Below are positions 12,501 to 25,070 of a stretch of 64,000 bases of DNA, piece by piece. Source of the DNA: Strix aluco (taxonomy: Eukaryota; Chordata; Aves; Strigiformes; Strigidae); contig NC_133934.1 of the NCBI RefSeq assembly GCF_031877795.1, positions 46,592,725 through 46,656,724 on the forward strand. The letters run 5' to 3'. Numbering within the stretch: the stretch's first letter is position 1; the number at the start of each line of letters is the position of its first letter. A program made the position numbers and the translations under genes. The notes under the pieces are model-generated. The model saw nothing but the letters and a program-made list of their open reading frames with translations, searched no databases and had not been told where the DNA came from.

Positions 12501-15500
12501 AGAAAAAAGTCACTTTTAACACAAGGCTTAACACAGTAAGGATTTAACACAGTGTTGTGAAAAGAAGCAACACACTTTACTCCACGAGCTTAGTGAACAT
12601 CACCAGTGATCTTGGTATTCCATAAGAAACTCAAACAAATCTGGATAAAAGAAAACAATGCATATCACAGAAGTGCCCTAACATTTCTCTATGTGGAAAG
12701 CATGAAGACCCCTTAAAAATTAATTACAGGTTGGGTTTTTTTTCTTTACAGTTAAGAACATGATATCTGGTGAGTAGGACATCTAAGTGCTAGAAATTAA
12801 ACAGCAATTTATTTCCTGAGAGATCATTATATTGGGTGTTCTCTAGACTGCAGAGTAACTGATGATGAAGTGGGAAAAGACATTCCAGAGAACATGAACT
12901 TCCCTTACAGTAGACTCCTAAGTGCATTACCTAATACACTCTTAAATATTAATCTGGTTCAGGTATTTCCACCAACTATTCATTTTTGTCAAACAGATCC
13001 AGACAAATTTCTGAAGTGCACCAGACCACTTTTTATTTGTTCTAGGAATTTCCTAGGCATCCAGTTTCTCCCAGATTTGTAAGCAATAAATATATTTGTA
13101 AGCTGCAGTATTGTTCTTCAGTAATTATCTATACAGCAACTTCTCAACTATGCTGGAAAGCTGAAATACTATACTTGGAATTCTCATTTTCTAAATCTCT
13201 CTGTGTTTCTTTTCCAGTTGCTCCTTGCAGACACTTAAATCTGTCCTTTTCTATCTCTTCCTCTCTCAGTGTCCCATCAAGGTCCCTATCAGCAAAAGAT
13301 TATTTTCCCACACCTCAAACAGATCAGATCCTAACTTCGTCCCTTTGGTTCATGCTCTGTCTCTAATAGTTTATGTGATCTTGAAAAAATTCCAGTTCTA
13401 AGCATAAGTGGGAGTAGTGGAGCTCCTTTTAAAATTACATGAAAGTTACTCGGTAATCACATACCAGTCATCTGTCTTCCAAAGCTCTAATCAGAAAGCG
13501 ATGCATAAAAAGCCAGCATTTGATGTTTTTTTTATTGACCTGATCAAACATTTAAGAAAAGAGTGTACTCCTCCTGAAGTCAAGAGGGCATCAGCTCAAA
13601 TTAACTATGTGCTTAAGGACTCTGATTCATCAGACTTTCCAGTACTTCATTTGTAAGCCAAATTGCACAGTGTACCTTTGCTCTGATGTTAGTCTACTAG
13701 CATTAGAAAAATTGAGGTGGAAATCTTGAAGTGATTAAATGTCAGTGTATTGAATTTCATATACCAAAAAGCAAAAATGCCAAGGAGTCTGTTTTAATAA
13801 GTGCTCCATAACAGGAGTGAAGAAGGCTGAGGACAAAATTCATGCTTCAACCAATTAATTAAAGTATGTGATACTGATGTGAAGAAGAAAAGTCTACCAG
13901 AACAGCTTGGGTAAACAAATACTTCTGATTCCATGATCTGTACAAGTAGAAAGTACAAAGGAAACCAGGACTGATGCATTTCTTGTGGTAACTAGCATTT
14001 GAACCTGGTGGGCAGCTGAAAGGTCAAAGCATACAAAGTCTCTGCATGTGCTTTGCTCATGTATTTTCCCCCATCTGAAGTATAAATTCTTTCATTTGGA
14101 ACTTTGACTTGACTTACAGTTCCATAGGAATGAACAGTGACGTGCACGTGCATATCAACTGCTTAGAATAAATCATACAAATTTTTCTGCTGCTATCTCA
14201 CTTCATTAGGAAGCAGGCTCTTACCTACAGTCAATGACAGAAAAAAACATGAGTCACCAGCAATTTTCAATGGTCTCTGCTGTCTGTGCCATTACCCAAA
14301 TATAGTAACTACCTTAGTAGTTTTGCTAGTCTAGGTTTTATCAGAGCTGATGGAGAGCTAACAACAGAAGAACAAAAGTGACTTAATAGAAGCTTTTTTT
14401 TTCTTTGTTCTTTCTTTATCCTTAATTCACTGTCCTATTCATCCAGTTTGGACAGTGTGGTCAATTTTATTCATAGGCATGGCATGATCAGAAAAATGAT
14501 GGAATGCTGTTCTTCATCTGCTACATAATTTTCCATTATCTCATAACTTTCTCAATGATAAAAAAATTATACGTATATATGAGAATATCACAGCTCATGC
14601 AAATTCAGGGATAAATTTTACCACTAACTTTCTCAGTATGAAATCTTCCCAACCACAAGGCCAATCTTCTTTTCATAGAAGTTTTACATCAATATAATTT
14701 AACTAAGTACATAGTGCAGTTACTCCTCTTTACGCTTTGAGAAAGTTAGAGAATCAGCCTCTGCTCATACCCAAATATGAATAAATCCAAACTATAAAAA
14801 AAGCAGCACTTCAATACAGTAAATCACTATGGCCCATGACCACTTCTCTGCTCAAACACAAATGAAAAAGTTCTAAAAGGATTTGTAACTTTCTTTCCTA
14901 TGCTTTTGTCTTTTTAATCTCTGTTCTATTTAAGTCCTTTTACAAAGCCACTAGAAAGGTGGGTCTCTATAAGGCTTCTGCACCATTTTTACTGACAAAG
15001 TTGTGGAGACAATACATTAGGATAGATTAGGTGGAATAAAAGTCCCAAGTTCTTAAGTGTTTATCTGCTCAATATTTCATGAAAATTAAAAAGAGAATGA
15101 CAGACAAATAATGCTATCAACAGCTCAAAATGTATTAAGGATATTCCAGTAACTGTCCCTTTAACTGTTTCCCCCTCCTTTATTCAACTCAGAGTATGAT
15201 TATCTGACAGTTGACTAGTATCTTCCACAAAATAGACACCTCTGTGACTGAAGGCAGGAAAAGCAACAAGACACCAAACAACATGCAGAAATCTTAGAGT
15301 GAAAAGTCTCCACTCCTGCTGATCTGCTTGCATGCTTTAAGAACGGTTTCCCATCATTAGAATAGTAATTGATACTGTTATATTGCAAATCATGCCTGGC
15401 ATCACTACCTTTTTTATTATTATAAATTCTATTTTGATCTCTATGTAGCTGCATATTTATTTTTTTTTTAATACAGGCCTATTTTGGAGAATTCCAAACA

Positions 15501-18008
15501 TTTGGCAATGATAGTTGCACCTAGCAACCATGGATCCCCAGGATGGCAAACAATACAGTTGCCTGAATTATGGCCAATCTCCAGGGTATCACTGGCAGCA
15601 TTCCCACAAATAAACCTTTCCTAGTCCCCATCTTTGGTTTGCTTTTTCATAAAATCCATCTGGTAAATACCCTATAATCTGACTGAGATTTCCAACTGTT
15701 GTAAATATTTCACTGCAGTAACATGGATCACAATTCATTAGAACTATACCATTAGTTACAGCGTTTAAGATTAGAGAACCTCACTTCTCATTTTAAAAAC
15801 TGAGCGACACTCAACCTCAAAATACCTGAAGTACAGCAGTCCCTCCAAAACAAGCAGATTAAAACCAAAGTTCCTATTAGCTGCTTTAAGGCTTTGGAAT
15901 TTCTGTATTTCATCTGTAAGTGTAAAGCCACTAGGTACCTCATCTTCTACAGATTTTTTTATTAAGAAAACACTTCAACAGTTTAGATTGCAAATGCCTT
16001 CCCTTATAATTCCTTCCCCATTCTTTTTAATCAAACCAACAAACAAGGAAGCGAATGACCCACTACAATTTACTTGTGTTGACATAACTGGTGTTGAAAA
16101 GCTAGAAAGAACAGGAGAGAAAAACCATCAACTAAGGTGCACCCTTCTTACTTCAAAGATTTCAGTACTTGACTCAAACATATTTTTATCATGCATTCTG
16201 GAAAAGATTTAACAAAGGAAAAATTATCCCTAAATTTCAGATAGTGAGCTATAATCACACAGGGTATGGGTACAGAGATAAGTTCAAAAGTACACAGTAG
16301 GTTAGTGAAGTCAGCTTTGTCAAAGGGAAGTATTAAATAGAACAGGTGTGTACAGAGTTGCGTTTGCACTTTGGGTCATCTTCATTCACAGAAATTAACA
16401 CTAGGCAGCAAAACCATGGTAGTTACTGCTAATCGTTTACAAACTTCCAGTAAATACATTCTACAACTTGTAGCGAGTTGTTGAAACAGAAAAATAGTGT
16501 TTCCCAGCTCTGCCTCTTTGCTTTTTTGCTAACTCATGTGTTAGGAGACTGCTGAGTACAAAAGGTCAATGACTTTGCAGTCAGCAGTAACTGAGGTGAG
16601 AGGTTGGAATGAAGAATGGAAGTTTTTCAATAACCTTTGTAATCATCATAAAGTGTTATCCCTGCTCCCTTTTTCATAGACAGGCTGATATATTTGAGAG
16701 AAAAGGGACAGCTTTCACTCACACAGTCATTAGACAAGGGAATTATTTAGGATTTTTAATGTTTGAGTATCAGTGCTTTGTCATGTGGGAAACTAAAATG
16801 GTTGAGATATGGTTCAGAAATAAGCACTGTGTGAGGGTAAAGCACTGCAGCAGGGAAACAAAATTCACAGAAAAAACAACCTGACTCACAAGCACACATG
16901 GAACAAACTTAAACAAGCTGATGTTTAAGTACATTGGCAAAAGCTTCTGCTTTAACATGATGTGCTCTTGACCTGGAGTATCAGCACGTTCAAAATGCTG
17001 TCAGCATGACTCCAGGTTTGAGATTTTTAACTGTTCAAATTCAATTTGGATAAGAACTTAATCTGCTGTAGATACAATGTACATTATGAACACAAAGTTA
17101 AGCCATAGAACTCCACAATGCCAAAATTTGTCCTACCAGGTTCAGTATTCATGTTTCTTATCATAGCAATCACACTTCATCCAACTCCAAAGGAACCCTG
17201 CAGATTTATCTTTCCTGGGAGCTATGTTAAATGATCTTTGTTAACCAAGTAGCACACTTTGTTTAGGTTTCTTGAATTAAAAGGGAAAAGGATGCCGCAT
17301 CATCAGTGTTCACCAGCAACCCTGCATGCCTCTCTGGCCCAGGTTATCAAGCATTTCTTCTCTTCTATCGTGTTTAGGAGGGTAGGCTTTTTCCCCACAT
17401 TATGGTGGCTCTCTTTGTTTCAAGTTCTCTCTGTGCCTTTTTTACCATGTGCTGGTCTCCCTTCTGCATCAGTCATTAGTTGCCAACATTAAAAATTATG
17501 TCCTACTACTGTAGTTCTAGTATATCCATAATCAGATGATAGTGACAGCCCTCGGCATTTTGAACCAAATTTGTCCGTGTTACCATTGCCACCTCTAAGG
17601 CCACAGTCACAACCTGAGCCGAGTTATAAAAGATCTACTAACCCAGCTAAGTTTCGTTGAAATGGGTACACGAGTTGAAACAGGTACTCATACTAACTAT
17701 TCAACCAGCAGCACAGACTAATCTCTGACAGACAGGCACGTTCATCAAAGTAATTCCTCCTCCTGGCACAGCTGACATGTTTACTCATCTGTCCCAGGAA
17801 ACAAATTAACTCCACCAGTACATCACAATACGAAACTGAGACGATAGATACACATACTTCTAATAAAAATGTGATTATTATCTGTTTCCTCTGCAGTAAT
17901 ATGACTTCCTGCATTCTGATCAGTCACATCCCAAGGTCAGTAATTCAGCACTTCTGGAGCAACACTGAGAAAGGAATACAGCTATTTAGTCTCTATTCTG
18001 CCATTCTA
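9536..18008. other. Long unique AT-rich stretch, no confirmed gene
   Basis: There is no recognisable protein family and no RNA gene. Several short - strand segments are flanked by good splice-like signals (10,111-10,194; 11,387-11,430; 12,138-12,174; 14,313-14,357; 15,826-15,913). They are treated as a hypothesis in the findings and not called as exons here. The palindrome 'tgcacgtgca' at 14,143-14,152 contains an E-box and overlaps a CRE-like 'tgacgtgc', which may be chance. Confidence 0.55.
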
Positions 18009-18101
18009 GTGGAAGTTTTCCCTGCCCATGGCAGGGCAGTTGGAACTACTTGATCTTTAAGGTCCCTTCCAACTCAAACCATTCTATGATTCTATGATTC
18101 T
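18009..18101 (+). mobile_element. CR1 LINE, 3' end, 5'-truncated
   Basis: This is a textbook avian CR1 3' terminus. 'ccctgcccatggcagggcag' is followed by 'gaactacttgatctttaagg', 'tcccttccaactcaaaccat' and then the terminal octamer repeat ATTCTATG in about two and a half copies (18,081-18,101). Only about 90 bp remain, as expected from the severe 5' truncation typical of CR1. The clean octamer end marks the + orientation and the exact 3' boundary. No coding capacity remains. Confidence 0.88.
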
Positions 18102-20216
18102 TACCCACTGTTAGTATTATTTCATTTTTGTGAGGGTCTAATTTACAGAAAGGAAGGCTATAAATGCTCAGTGAGAGGTAGAATTCAGCCTTCCAGCTAG
18201 TTTTGCAGAATACTGTATTCAGTGTCAGATCAACTGGAAAACCAAACAAATACAAATGTTATTGAATAAATTATCATCAGTGAATAATGTGTTTAAATAT
18301 TATCCAGACATAATGATTGCTTACATATAGAAAGAGAAGGGAGAAGAGCAGGTGAACCAAGAGATGGATTTGAGACAAATCTTGAACCTGTTCGCTGCAA
18401 GTCTGCCAATACTGGAAAAGTGACCTGGGATTTCAGCAGAAGAGAAAAAAAGTAGGTTTTCTCTGTACAACAACTGCATATCAGCAATAATTGGTTTGAG
18501 ATGGGAAGGTAGACTTCCAGTTCCTAAAGGTATCTTGAGGCTCCAGTAATCATTTCATCATTTCCTGTGCAGAAGGGGAAGAGAAAAGATGTCAGGATTA
18601 TGTGGCTGAGGTGAAACCCTTCAGCTGGCTAAAGGACTGCACAAGACAGGACCATGCAGCAGCCAAGCCCTGGGCAGCTCCCTTTCACAACTGTGATGGT
18701 GTCATGGTGAAACCACAACCACAGCCTGACATGATAACCAGACTCCTAGAGGCCTTGGCATAGGTTATCAGAGACCAACTGTGTGGTAATCTCTTAAGTG
18801 TTTTACTTTTACTTTTAAGTGGTATTTACTGTTGTTGTGGCTTCAGGCAAATGAATTTCGTGCTTCCATGTAGCTGCACTGATCAAAGGGTTTAAACATT
18901 CATGTGCTGAACTTAACTGGTCATCAGTGCTCCTATGTTTTCACTAACCAAGCATGCCGTGATGGTTCAGTAGGAGTTACCACTTCCCTTGTCCACTGCT
19001 TTTGCAGAAAACATATTTTTAATATCTGAAAGTCTGGGCAAGATTCATTCCTGTAGAAGAAAACAAAATCCTAAATATTGATAAAACTGCCTTTTCCTTC
19101 CCCCATCTAAGGCAGTTAGAAGGTGTTGCCACCAGTACAGTTTCTGTGTAGCACAGTTAGATGATGGGTAGCTTGGTGATGTTTGTATATTTGTTGACAT
19201 GCTTCTCCATCCTGCGTTGTTCTTGCAGACTGTGTCCTTTAGGATGTTAACATTAATAGAAGATGTTTCATGTCAAAGCCTCATTTCCCTCAGGACAAGT
19301 TACAGTTTAAGTCCTCTAACTTATTTCTCACTATATTGATGCTGAAAAGTCCCTGTCAGTTTAATTCCTTCCTTTTCCCCCCTCCCCCCCCCTTTTTTTT
19401 TTTTGGTCAGACTGTCTTTTATAAGTACAGTCAAATAATTTTCAGGGCTGAATCAATGCCTAAACTAGATGCATTTTCCTCCAGAGAACTGGAATAAATA
19501 GTTATTTACACTTCCGGTCTCTAATGAGGTGTTTTAAAGAATGACTACTTATTTTAGGGTTGAGTTGAACAAGAGACTAAGACAGCTTCCTGGTTTAGAC
19601 AGCAGTTTTTTCAAAGAAAACTTGGATAACTAATTTCTTCTGGAATTGGAAAAGTCAACGTACCATGCAGAACTCAGCTGGAGTACCACTTATTTCAATT
19701 CAGCTTTTCTAAGCAAAAATGAAATATCAATTTATTCTCAGATTGCATTTCATATCTGAGTTGTAAGTAAGCAAATAAATGAACATGAATTGATTTTACT
19801 TTTTTTTTTAAATATATAGTCTGCTAGCTTACTTCATTCTAAGTGCACATTCATTCACATCAATAACAAATTCACTCAAATTTTTAGAATGCTTTTTCAT
19901 TCATGCTTTTTCCAAGACATCTTTGTAGAAGACAAGGTGTGTAAAATCCCAGCCCAAGGATCATCCCAGATGTCAATGGAATTTTTGTCATTAATATTTA
20001 ATCTGATCCTTTAAAAAAAAAAAAAAAAAAAAGGAAAGTTTAATTCTTATCTTCACCAAATATATTAAGACTAAGAACAACTCCAAGACATTGGTATTGT
20101 TTGAAATTTGAGGTTTCTTCATAGATTTCCTAATATAGTGCTCAAAGGACTAATTCACTTGGCCCTCCTGTCCTTCAGCTAAATTCAACATTGAACAATA
20201 TAATCGTTCTTATTCT
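18102..20216. other. No gene; unique sequence with C/T tract
   Basis: I see no supported gene. A pyrimidine-rich tract (poly-C grading into poly-T) lies at about 19,376-19,404, and a 20-nt poly(A) run at 20,013-20,032. The segment around 18,590-18,780 is richer in GC than its surroundings but matches nothing I recognise. Confidence 0.55.
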
Positions 20217-20806
20217 TGTCCTGGTTTTGGCTGGAGTAGAGCTAACTTTTCTTCTTAGTAGCTAGAACAGTGCTGTGGTTTGGGTTCAGTATGAGATTTG
20301 GTATGAGAAAAACGTTGATAATATACTGATGGTTTTAGTTTTTGCTAAGAAATCAAGGACTTTTCAACTTCCCATGTCTTGCTAGTGTGCAGGTGCAAAA
20401 GAAGCTGGGAGAGAGCACAGCCAGAGCAACAGACTCAAGCTGGTCGATGGAATATTCCATATCATACAAAATCATACTCAGTGTATAGATGAGGGTTGGT
20501 CAAGAAGTTGGTGGGCTCTCTTCCCCGATTGCGTTTTCAGGATGTTCTCTCCTCCAGGATTGCTAGGCAGGAATGGGCTGGGCATCAGTAGGGGGGTGGT
20601 GAGCAATTACACTGTGCATTACTCATCTGTATATTCTATTATCAACATCATTATTATTTTATTTTAGTTCAATTATTAAATTGTTTTTATCTCAACATAC
20701 CAGTCTTCTTAACTTTACCCCTCCAATTCTCTCCCCCATCCCCTGGGGTGGGGGAGGGTGAGTGAGCAGCTCACTGTTTGGCTGCAGGCTGGGTTTAAAC
20801 CAGACA
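20217..20806 (+). mobile_element. Solo LTR of an avian endogenous retrovirus
   Basis: The segment starts TGTCCTGGTTT and ends AAACCAGACA, so it has the TG...CA termini and a near-perfect terminal inverted repeat of an LTR. The interior matches an LTR I recognise from many non-galliform bird genomes. It opens with ctggttttggctggagtaga. The middle holds ctgggagagagcacagccag and ggtggtgagcaattacactg, followed by an ATT-rich tract, an ATTAAA-type signal and 'tttttatctcaac'. It closes with the C-rich block 'ctctcccccatcccctgggg' and a G-rich run. The usual TATA segment near 20,478 is mutated (gtatagatg). No gag, pol or env sequence adjoins it, so it is a recombination remnant. The flanking five bases (ATTCT and GTCCT) agree at only three of five positions, so the target-site duplication is decayed or uncertain. 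Confidence 0.9.
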
Positions 20807-22074
20807 GTCCTAAAATTGCTTTTTATGCCATTCCCTCTGCTTTCACCATCAGGCTGCAAATAAACATTGACCAGCTAAAGGATCTAGCTTTTGCTTAGCT
20901 TCACTGTTTCCATCACTCTGCTGAACATACATGCATGCAAACTTTTTCTGCCTTCTTGATTTGATATGTAACCAAATATGCAACAATTTATTACGTTTCG
21001 AAAGCTAATGCAGGATAACACTTGAATTTCCTTAGGTGTTAAGCTTGTTGCTCCCATGAAAAATAATGTAAAATTCTCAAATATGTCCACAAAATAGAAT
21101 CTGGCAGTAACTTTTGCATAATCCTTGAAGAAAAATTGCTGAACACCCAGATAAAAGCTTAATAAAATGTTTTGGCTATATAAAACTGTCAGAGAGCCAT
21201 AACACTGAGTGAGATGAAAAGGGACACCAAAAAGGACAAATAATTCCCATTTCTGGTGAAAGCTATGGTTGTTGTCACCAAAAAAAAGGGATCACAATCC
21301 CACAGTGAGAGCTGAAATTCATACCTGACTGACAGAAAAAGCTTGATGGGTTGGGTAGGAAGAGGAAGTATTCTGTGGTTGGAAAGAAGAAACAATATGA
21401 GGGAAAGATGTACAGTAGACAGAAAAAGGTATTGCTATTCTTCTGTCCAGTAATATATATCACACAACCATTTAAAGATTTCTTTTAATCCCCTACAGAC
21501 TCTATTGAGCTAGCAAAGGTATATAATCAGTTTGAGCTCTGAGAAAAATCAAGGGTTTTTAAGGAGCTTTCAGACTCACTTCTACATCACGGATTTTTCT
21601 TTTTGCATAGATCATCCACAGGAGAGATAACTGGTGTTTGTAAACCTGGATTGCCTATCAGAAGAGCACTCAAACAGACTTCACATCAGTTTGAAATGGA
21701 TTTATTTACTTGAAGATCTTGTAAATATGTATCAGCTTGAAAATGCTATTTTTGTTTGGCCAAGCTCACTCAGATTACATGCACATGGTTACACGTACAT
21801 GGTTACATAGAAATGAAGCTTTATACTTGTCTCCCAATTTCTGGAATCAGATTTTACTTTTTTTTGCTTCCGCTGGAAAAATTCCAAAGTAAATATCCAT
21901 TCTTTCTGCAATGCTTATTCAAAATGTGATGACTGTTGCTTTGCAAACTACCCCACTGGAACACTGTAGGACATCTGGCATTCAGGTGACTGTATGGATA
22001 CTCATTATTGCAATCTAAATTTAAAATCATCTGGCATTACCACTTTACTACGAATTTCCCACTTCAGCTGTATC
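20807..22074. other. No gene; unique sequence
   Basis: No supported gene or RNA. A small direct repeat of 'acatggttaca' occurs at 21,783-21,793 and 21,797-21,807. Overlapping - strand frames at 21,189-21,463 match nothing and lie in a purine-rich stretch of the + strand. Confidence 0.55.
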
Positions 22075-22460
22075 ATATAATTACAGAAAAATTTAAGCTG
22101 GACAGGATCTTTGGAGGTCATGTAATCCAATCTACAGACACATACACATTATCAAATTAGGTCCAACTCCAAAGTCAGATTAGATCTCTCAGGACCTTGT
22201 CCAGCTGAATCTGGAATATCTCCAAGGATGGAGATTCCACCACCTTTCAGGACAACCTGTTTCAGTGTTTGACCTCCTTCATTTCCTTACATCTAATAAG
22301 GACTTCCTGTGCTGAAAATTTCCCTTTGGTTCTCAGCCTTTCACTGCTTATATCAGAGAAGAGTCTGGTTTTCTCTTCATTATATACCCCTATTAGGCAC
22401 TTGAAGACAGAAACTAGATCATATTCTTTGCCTAATCTTCTCCAGGTTAAACGAATACAT
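22075..22460 (-). mobile_element. CR1 LINE fragment, - strand
   Basis: This is an older CR1 copy in reverse orientation. Reading the + strand gives the complement of the CR1 3' region: 'ggacaggatctttggaggtc', then 'aatctccaaggatggagattccacc'-type text near 22,215-22,245, then 'caacctgtttcagtgtttga', 'atctaataaggacttcctgt', 'aggcacttgaagacag' and finally 'cttctccaggttaaacgaat'. Each block has its counterpart in the same order in CR1. It is clearly more diverged than the copies at 18 and 61.6 kb, and the terminal octamer repeat is no longer clear. Two overlapping short frames (22,262-22,492 and 22,269-22,472) are remnants or shadows of this element, not genes. Confidence 0.87.
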
Positions 22461-25048
22461 TGTGTGATTTGAAGGAAGACATCACTGAACAAGTACTAGC
22501 AAGAAGATACAAATGATGCTTATTATACGGCTTACTGCAAACACATGGTTTGATATCAGCTTACTAAATAATTACTAAAATGTGAGAAAAAAAAATCTTA
22601 CATTTGTATCAGCTCTTCAGTTTATTTTGCCTCATTTAGTCTAAAGCAAACAGTGTAATTTACCTGAGCTGGTTCTGACTTCCTTAATTTTGAAAGGAAT
22701 GTATGCTGCTGGTGGTGAGAGCCACTGAGGGTGGTCACCTTCTGCTTGCGTTAAAGGGTGTCTCTCTGTTCATCCTCTTGTCTAATGAGGAAGACTGAAT
22801 TAGCCAATCAATAAAATATTCATAGAACAACACTAACTTGTGATGAAGTGTGGTTCCCAGTGTAGAAACCAGCAAATTAGAATGTACAGTGAAAGCCAGG
22901 GGGTTTTGTTTGTTTCTTTATTTTTTTTTTTACTGAAGCTACTAAAGATTTATAAATTATTATTCTTTTGCATTTATTTTCTTGTATCTGTACAGAATTG
23001 TGTGCCTTAACAAAACTCATGTATGTAGTTTGATGATTAAGACCTTGTTTCATTAGATGAGATATTATCCTAGGCCTTCATTCCTAACCAAGATTACAGA
23101 AAGATATGCAAGGGAAAGAACCTCTGAGAGCTTCATGTTTTCAGTGACTAAATACTAATTTACCTCCTTCACAGCAGATTAACATTTTTTAATCAAACAT
23201 TCTTGAAATTAGAATTATTACTTTTAGATAGGATGATGTTTATAATATAATTTTTCATATCCAGAGTATTCATAACAGAGCACTGATAACTCTTGATTTA
23301 AAAACCAGCATGGCAAAGAAGAGAAAAATCAAAAGGGAATTCATGCAGTGGTATACAGTAAACCCAAAATATCTGATTTTATATATTTATGTCAGTTCTG
23401 AGTCAGTCACTTGCTCTGGACAAATTCTGACTTTCTGAAGAAAGCATAAGTTTTACCAAATGGTTGAATTTCACAAAAAGCTGGGTAGGAAGTGTTGTCA
23501 AAAGCAATATTATGTATTTGGAGATAGGAAATACATGCTTGAGAAGTCTTGTAATGACAAGTCCTTCTTATCTTAGCTTTTTTTTTTTTTTTTAAACTAA
23601 CTACGGAATTTTCTTATGTACTACCCTACCTGTAATTCACCAGTAAAGAAAAAATTCCTATGTAATTAGGGTTGGTAAATATTGATAACCTTAAGACAGA
23701 ATACAGTAAAATTTCACCTGTACACAGAAATAGCTTGAACTGACTTTTTTAAAAGAGCTACCAAAGAGTAAATTGAAGCTTATGATAAATTGAATTATAC
23801 ATATGAGGGCAGAAGAAACATATATTTGGGGAAAAAATATACCATCCCCAATAAGAAAAGACATTTTGCTTGTATGCCCCCTTAAACAACGTGCTGCGAC
23901 TTAGTTTTCTTGTGGTTGTCACTTTCTTCTATGCAAGAAACATGAGTCTAGTGAAATACTCTGTTATTTGGGTACCAGAAACGTTTCTTTTCAATACATC
24001 ACAGAAAGAACCACTGAAGGAGAACAAAAACTGTCTGAATAAAGGAAGAAAAGATAGCAGTTTGCTTACATGCTTTTCATCTGCCAGTAACGTTTTTAGT
24101 TAAGTCACTTTGGACTTAATTAAAGTTAAATTAGTTCTATTCATCAGACTGAATGGAAGTGCTTAATACTGATGTTTGGTTATACTGTGTTATAAAAAGG
24201 AGTTATATCAATCCCAAAGAAACATTATGACGACTGAAGCTATGGATCTGAATGCAAAATTTTGGCATTGCATGCATCTTGCAAGCTGGTTTGCAAGTCA
24301 CTACATAAACCCAAATTCTACATAAATCAGATTCTCCCTACCCCCGACTTCTATCTCTTCCACCATCAGACGGAGGATAAGTATCACCACACGGGTTATA
24401 GCTTTCTGAAGACATACAAAAAGAAAGTATAATCATTAAAGAAAACACTGTTTTACTGCTTTTAATTGCAAAGTGATGAAAAAAGGCCAATTTAGCACAC
24501 CTTTGGCCAAGGAGTGCTTCATACATTTTCTCCTGACCCTGTAACTTGGGGTCTATCTACTATAGAACTTTTTGCCTACAATACAAGATGGAGTTCTTGC
24601 TGATACACCAAAAACTGGATGAAGTATTAGAGCTATATGTTCTAAAATATCTTTAATTAGAGGAAAACACTCTGAAGGAGTCTGAGACCTCTACCGTTTC
24701 CATAACTTGGCTTGATATACAAACTCAAAACTACTTGTATCAACAGAAGACAAAATAGAGCATGATGGCAGAATGGATAGCAAGTGGGGTGCACATACTG
24801 TCTTTTCTGCCAGAGTACGTGTAAAGTTCAATTACATTTCAGGTGTGTGCAAACCTTTGATCAGCAGGCTCACCTCATCGAAGGACAAAGGGATTTCTCC
24901 TTGGGAATCACTGTCTTCTAAACTGGCATAGGCACTGCATAGTTGTGCTGTCAACCATGCTCAAGCTGAACATAGTTACATGTTATTAGGATTCTTTATA
25001 CTACAATTCTTCCACAATTTTGACACCTAGCTTGGCAAAGACTTTTTT

Positions 25049-25070
25049 AAAAAAAAAAAAAAAAAAAAAA
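25049..25070 (+). repeat. Poly(A) run, 22 nt
   Basis: Twenty-two consecutive A, preceded by a short T run. No retroposed body is recognisable upstream. It is probably a slippage-expanded tract. Confidence 0.9.

Noticed and set aside
12604-12640. Short - strand segment with an excellent acceptor (ttttcttttatccag) and an open frame
   Set aside because: The only usable donor (ctg then gtgatg) is weak. Its phase does not fit the neighbouring candidate segments without creating a stop.
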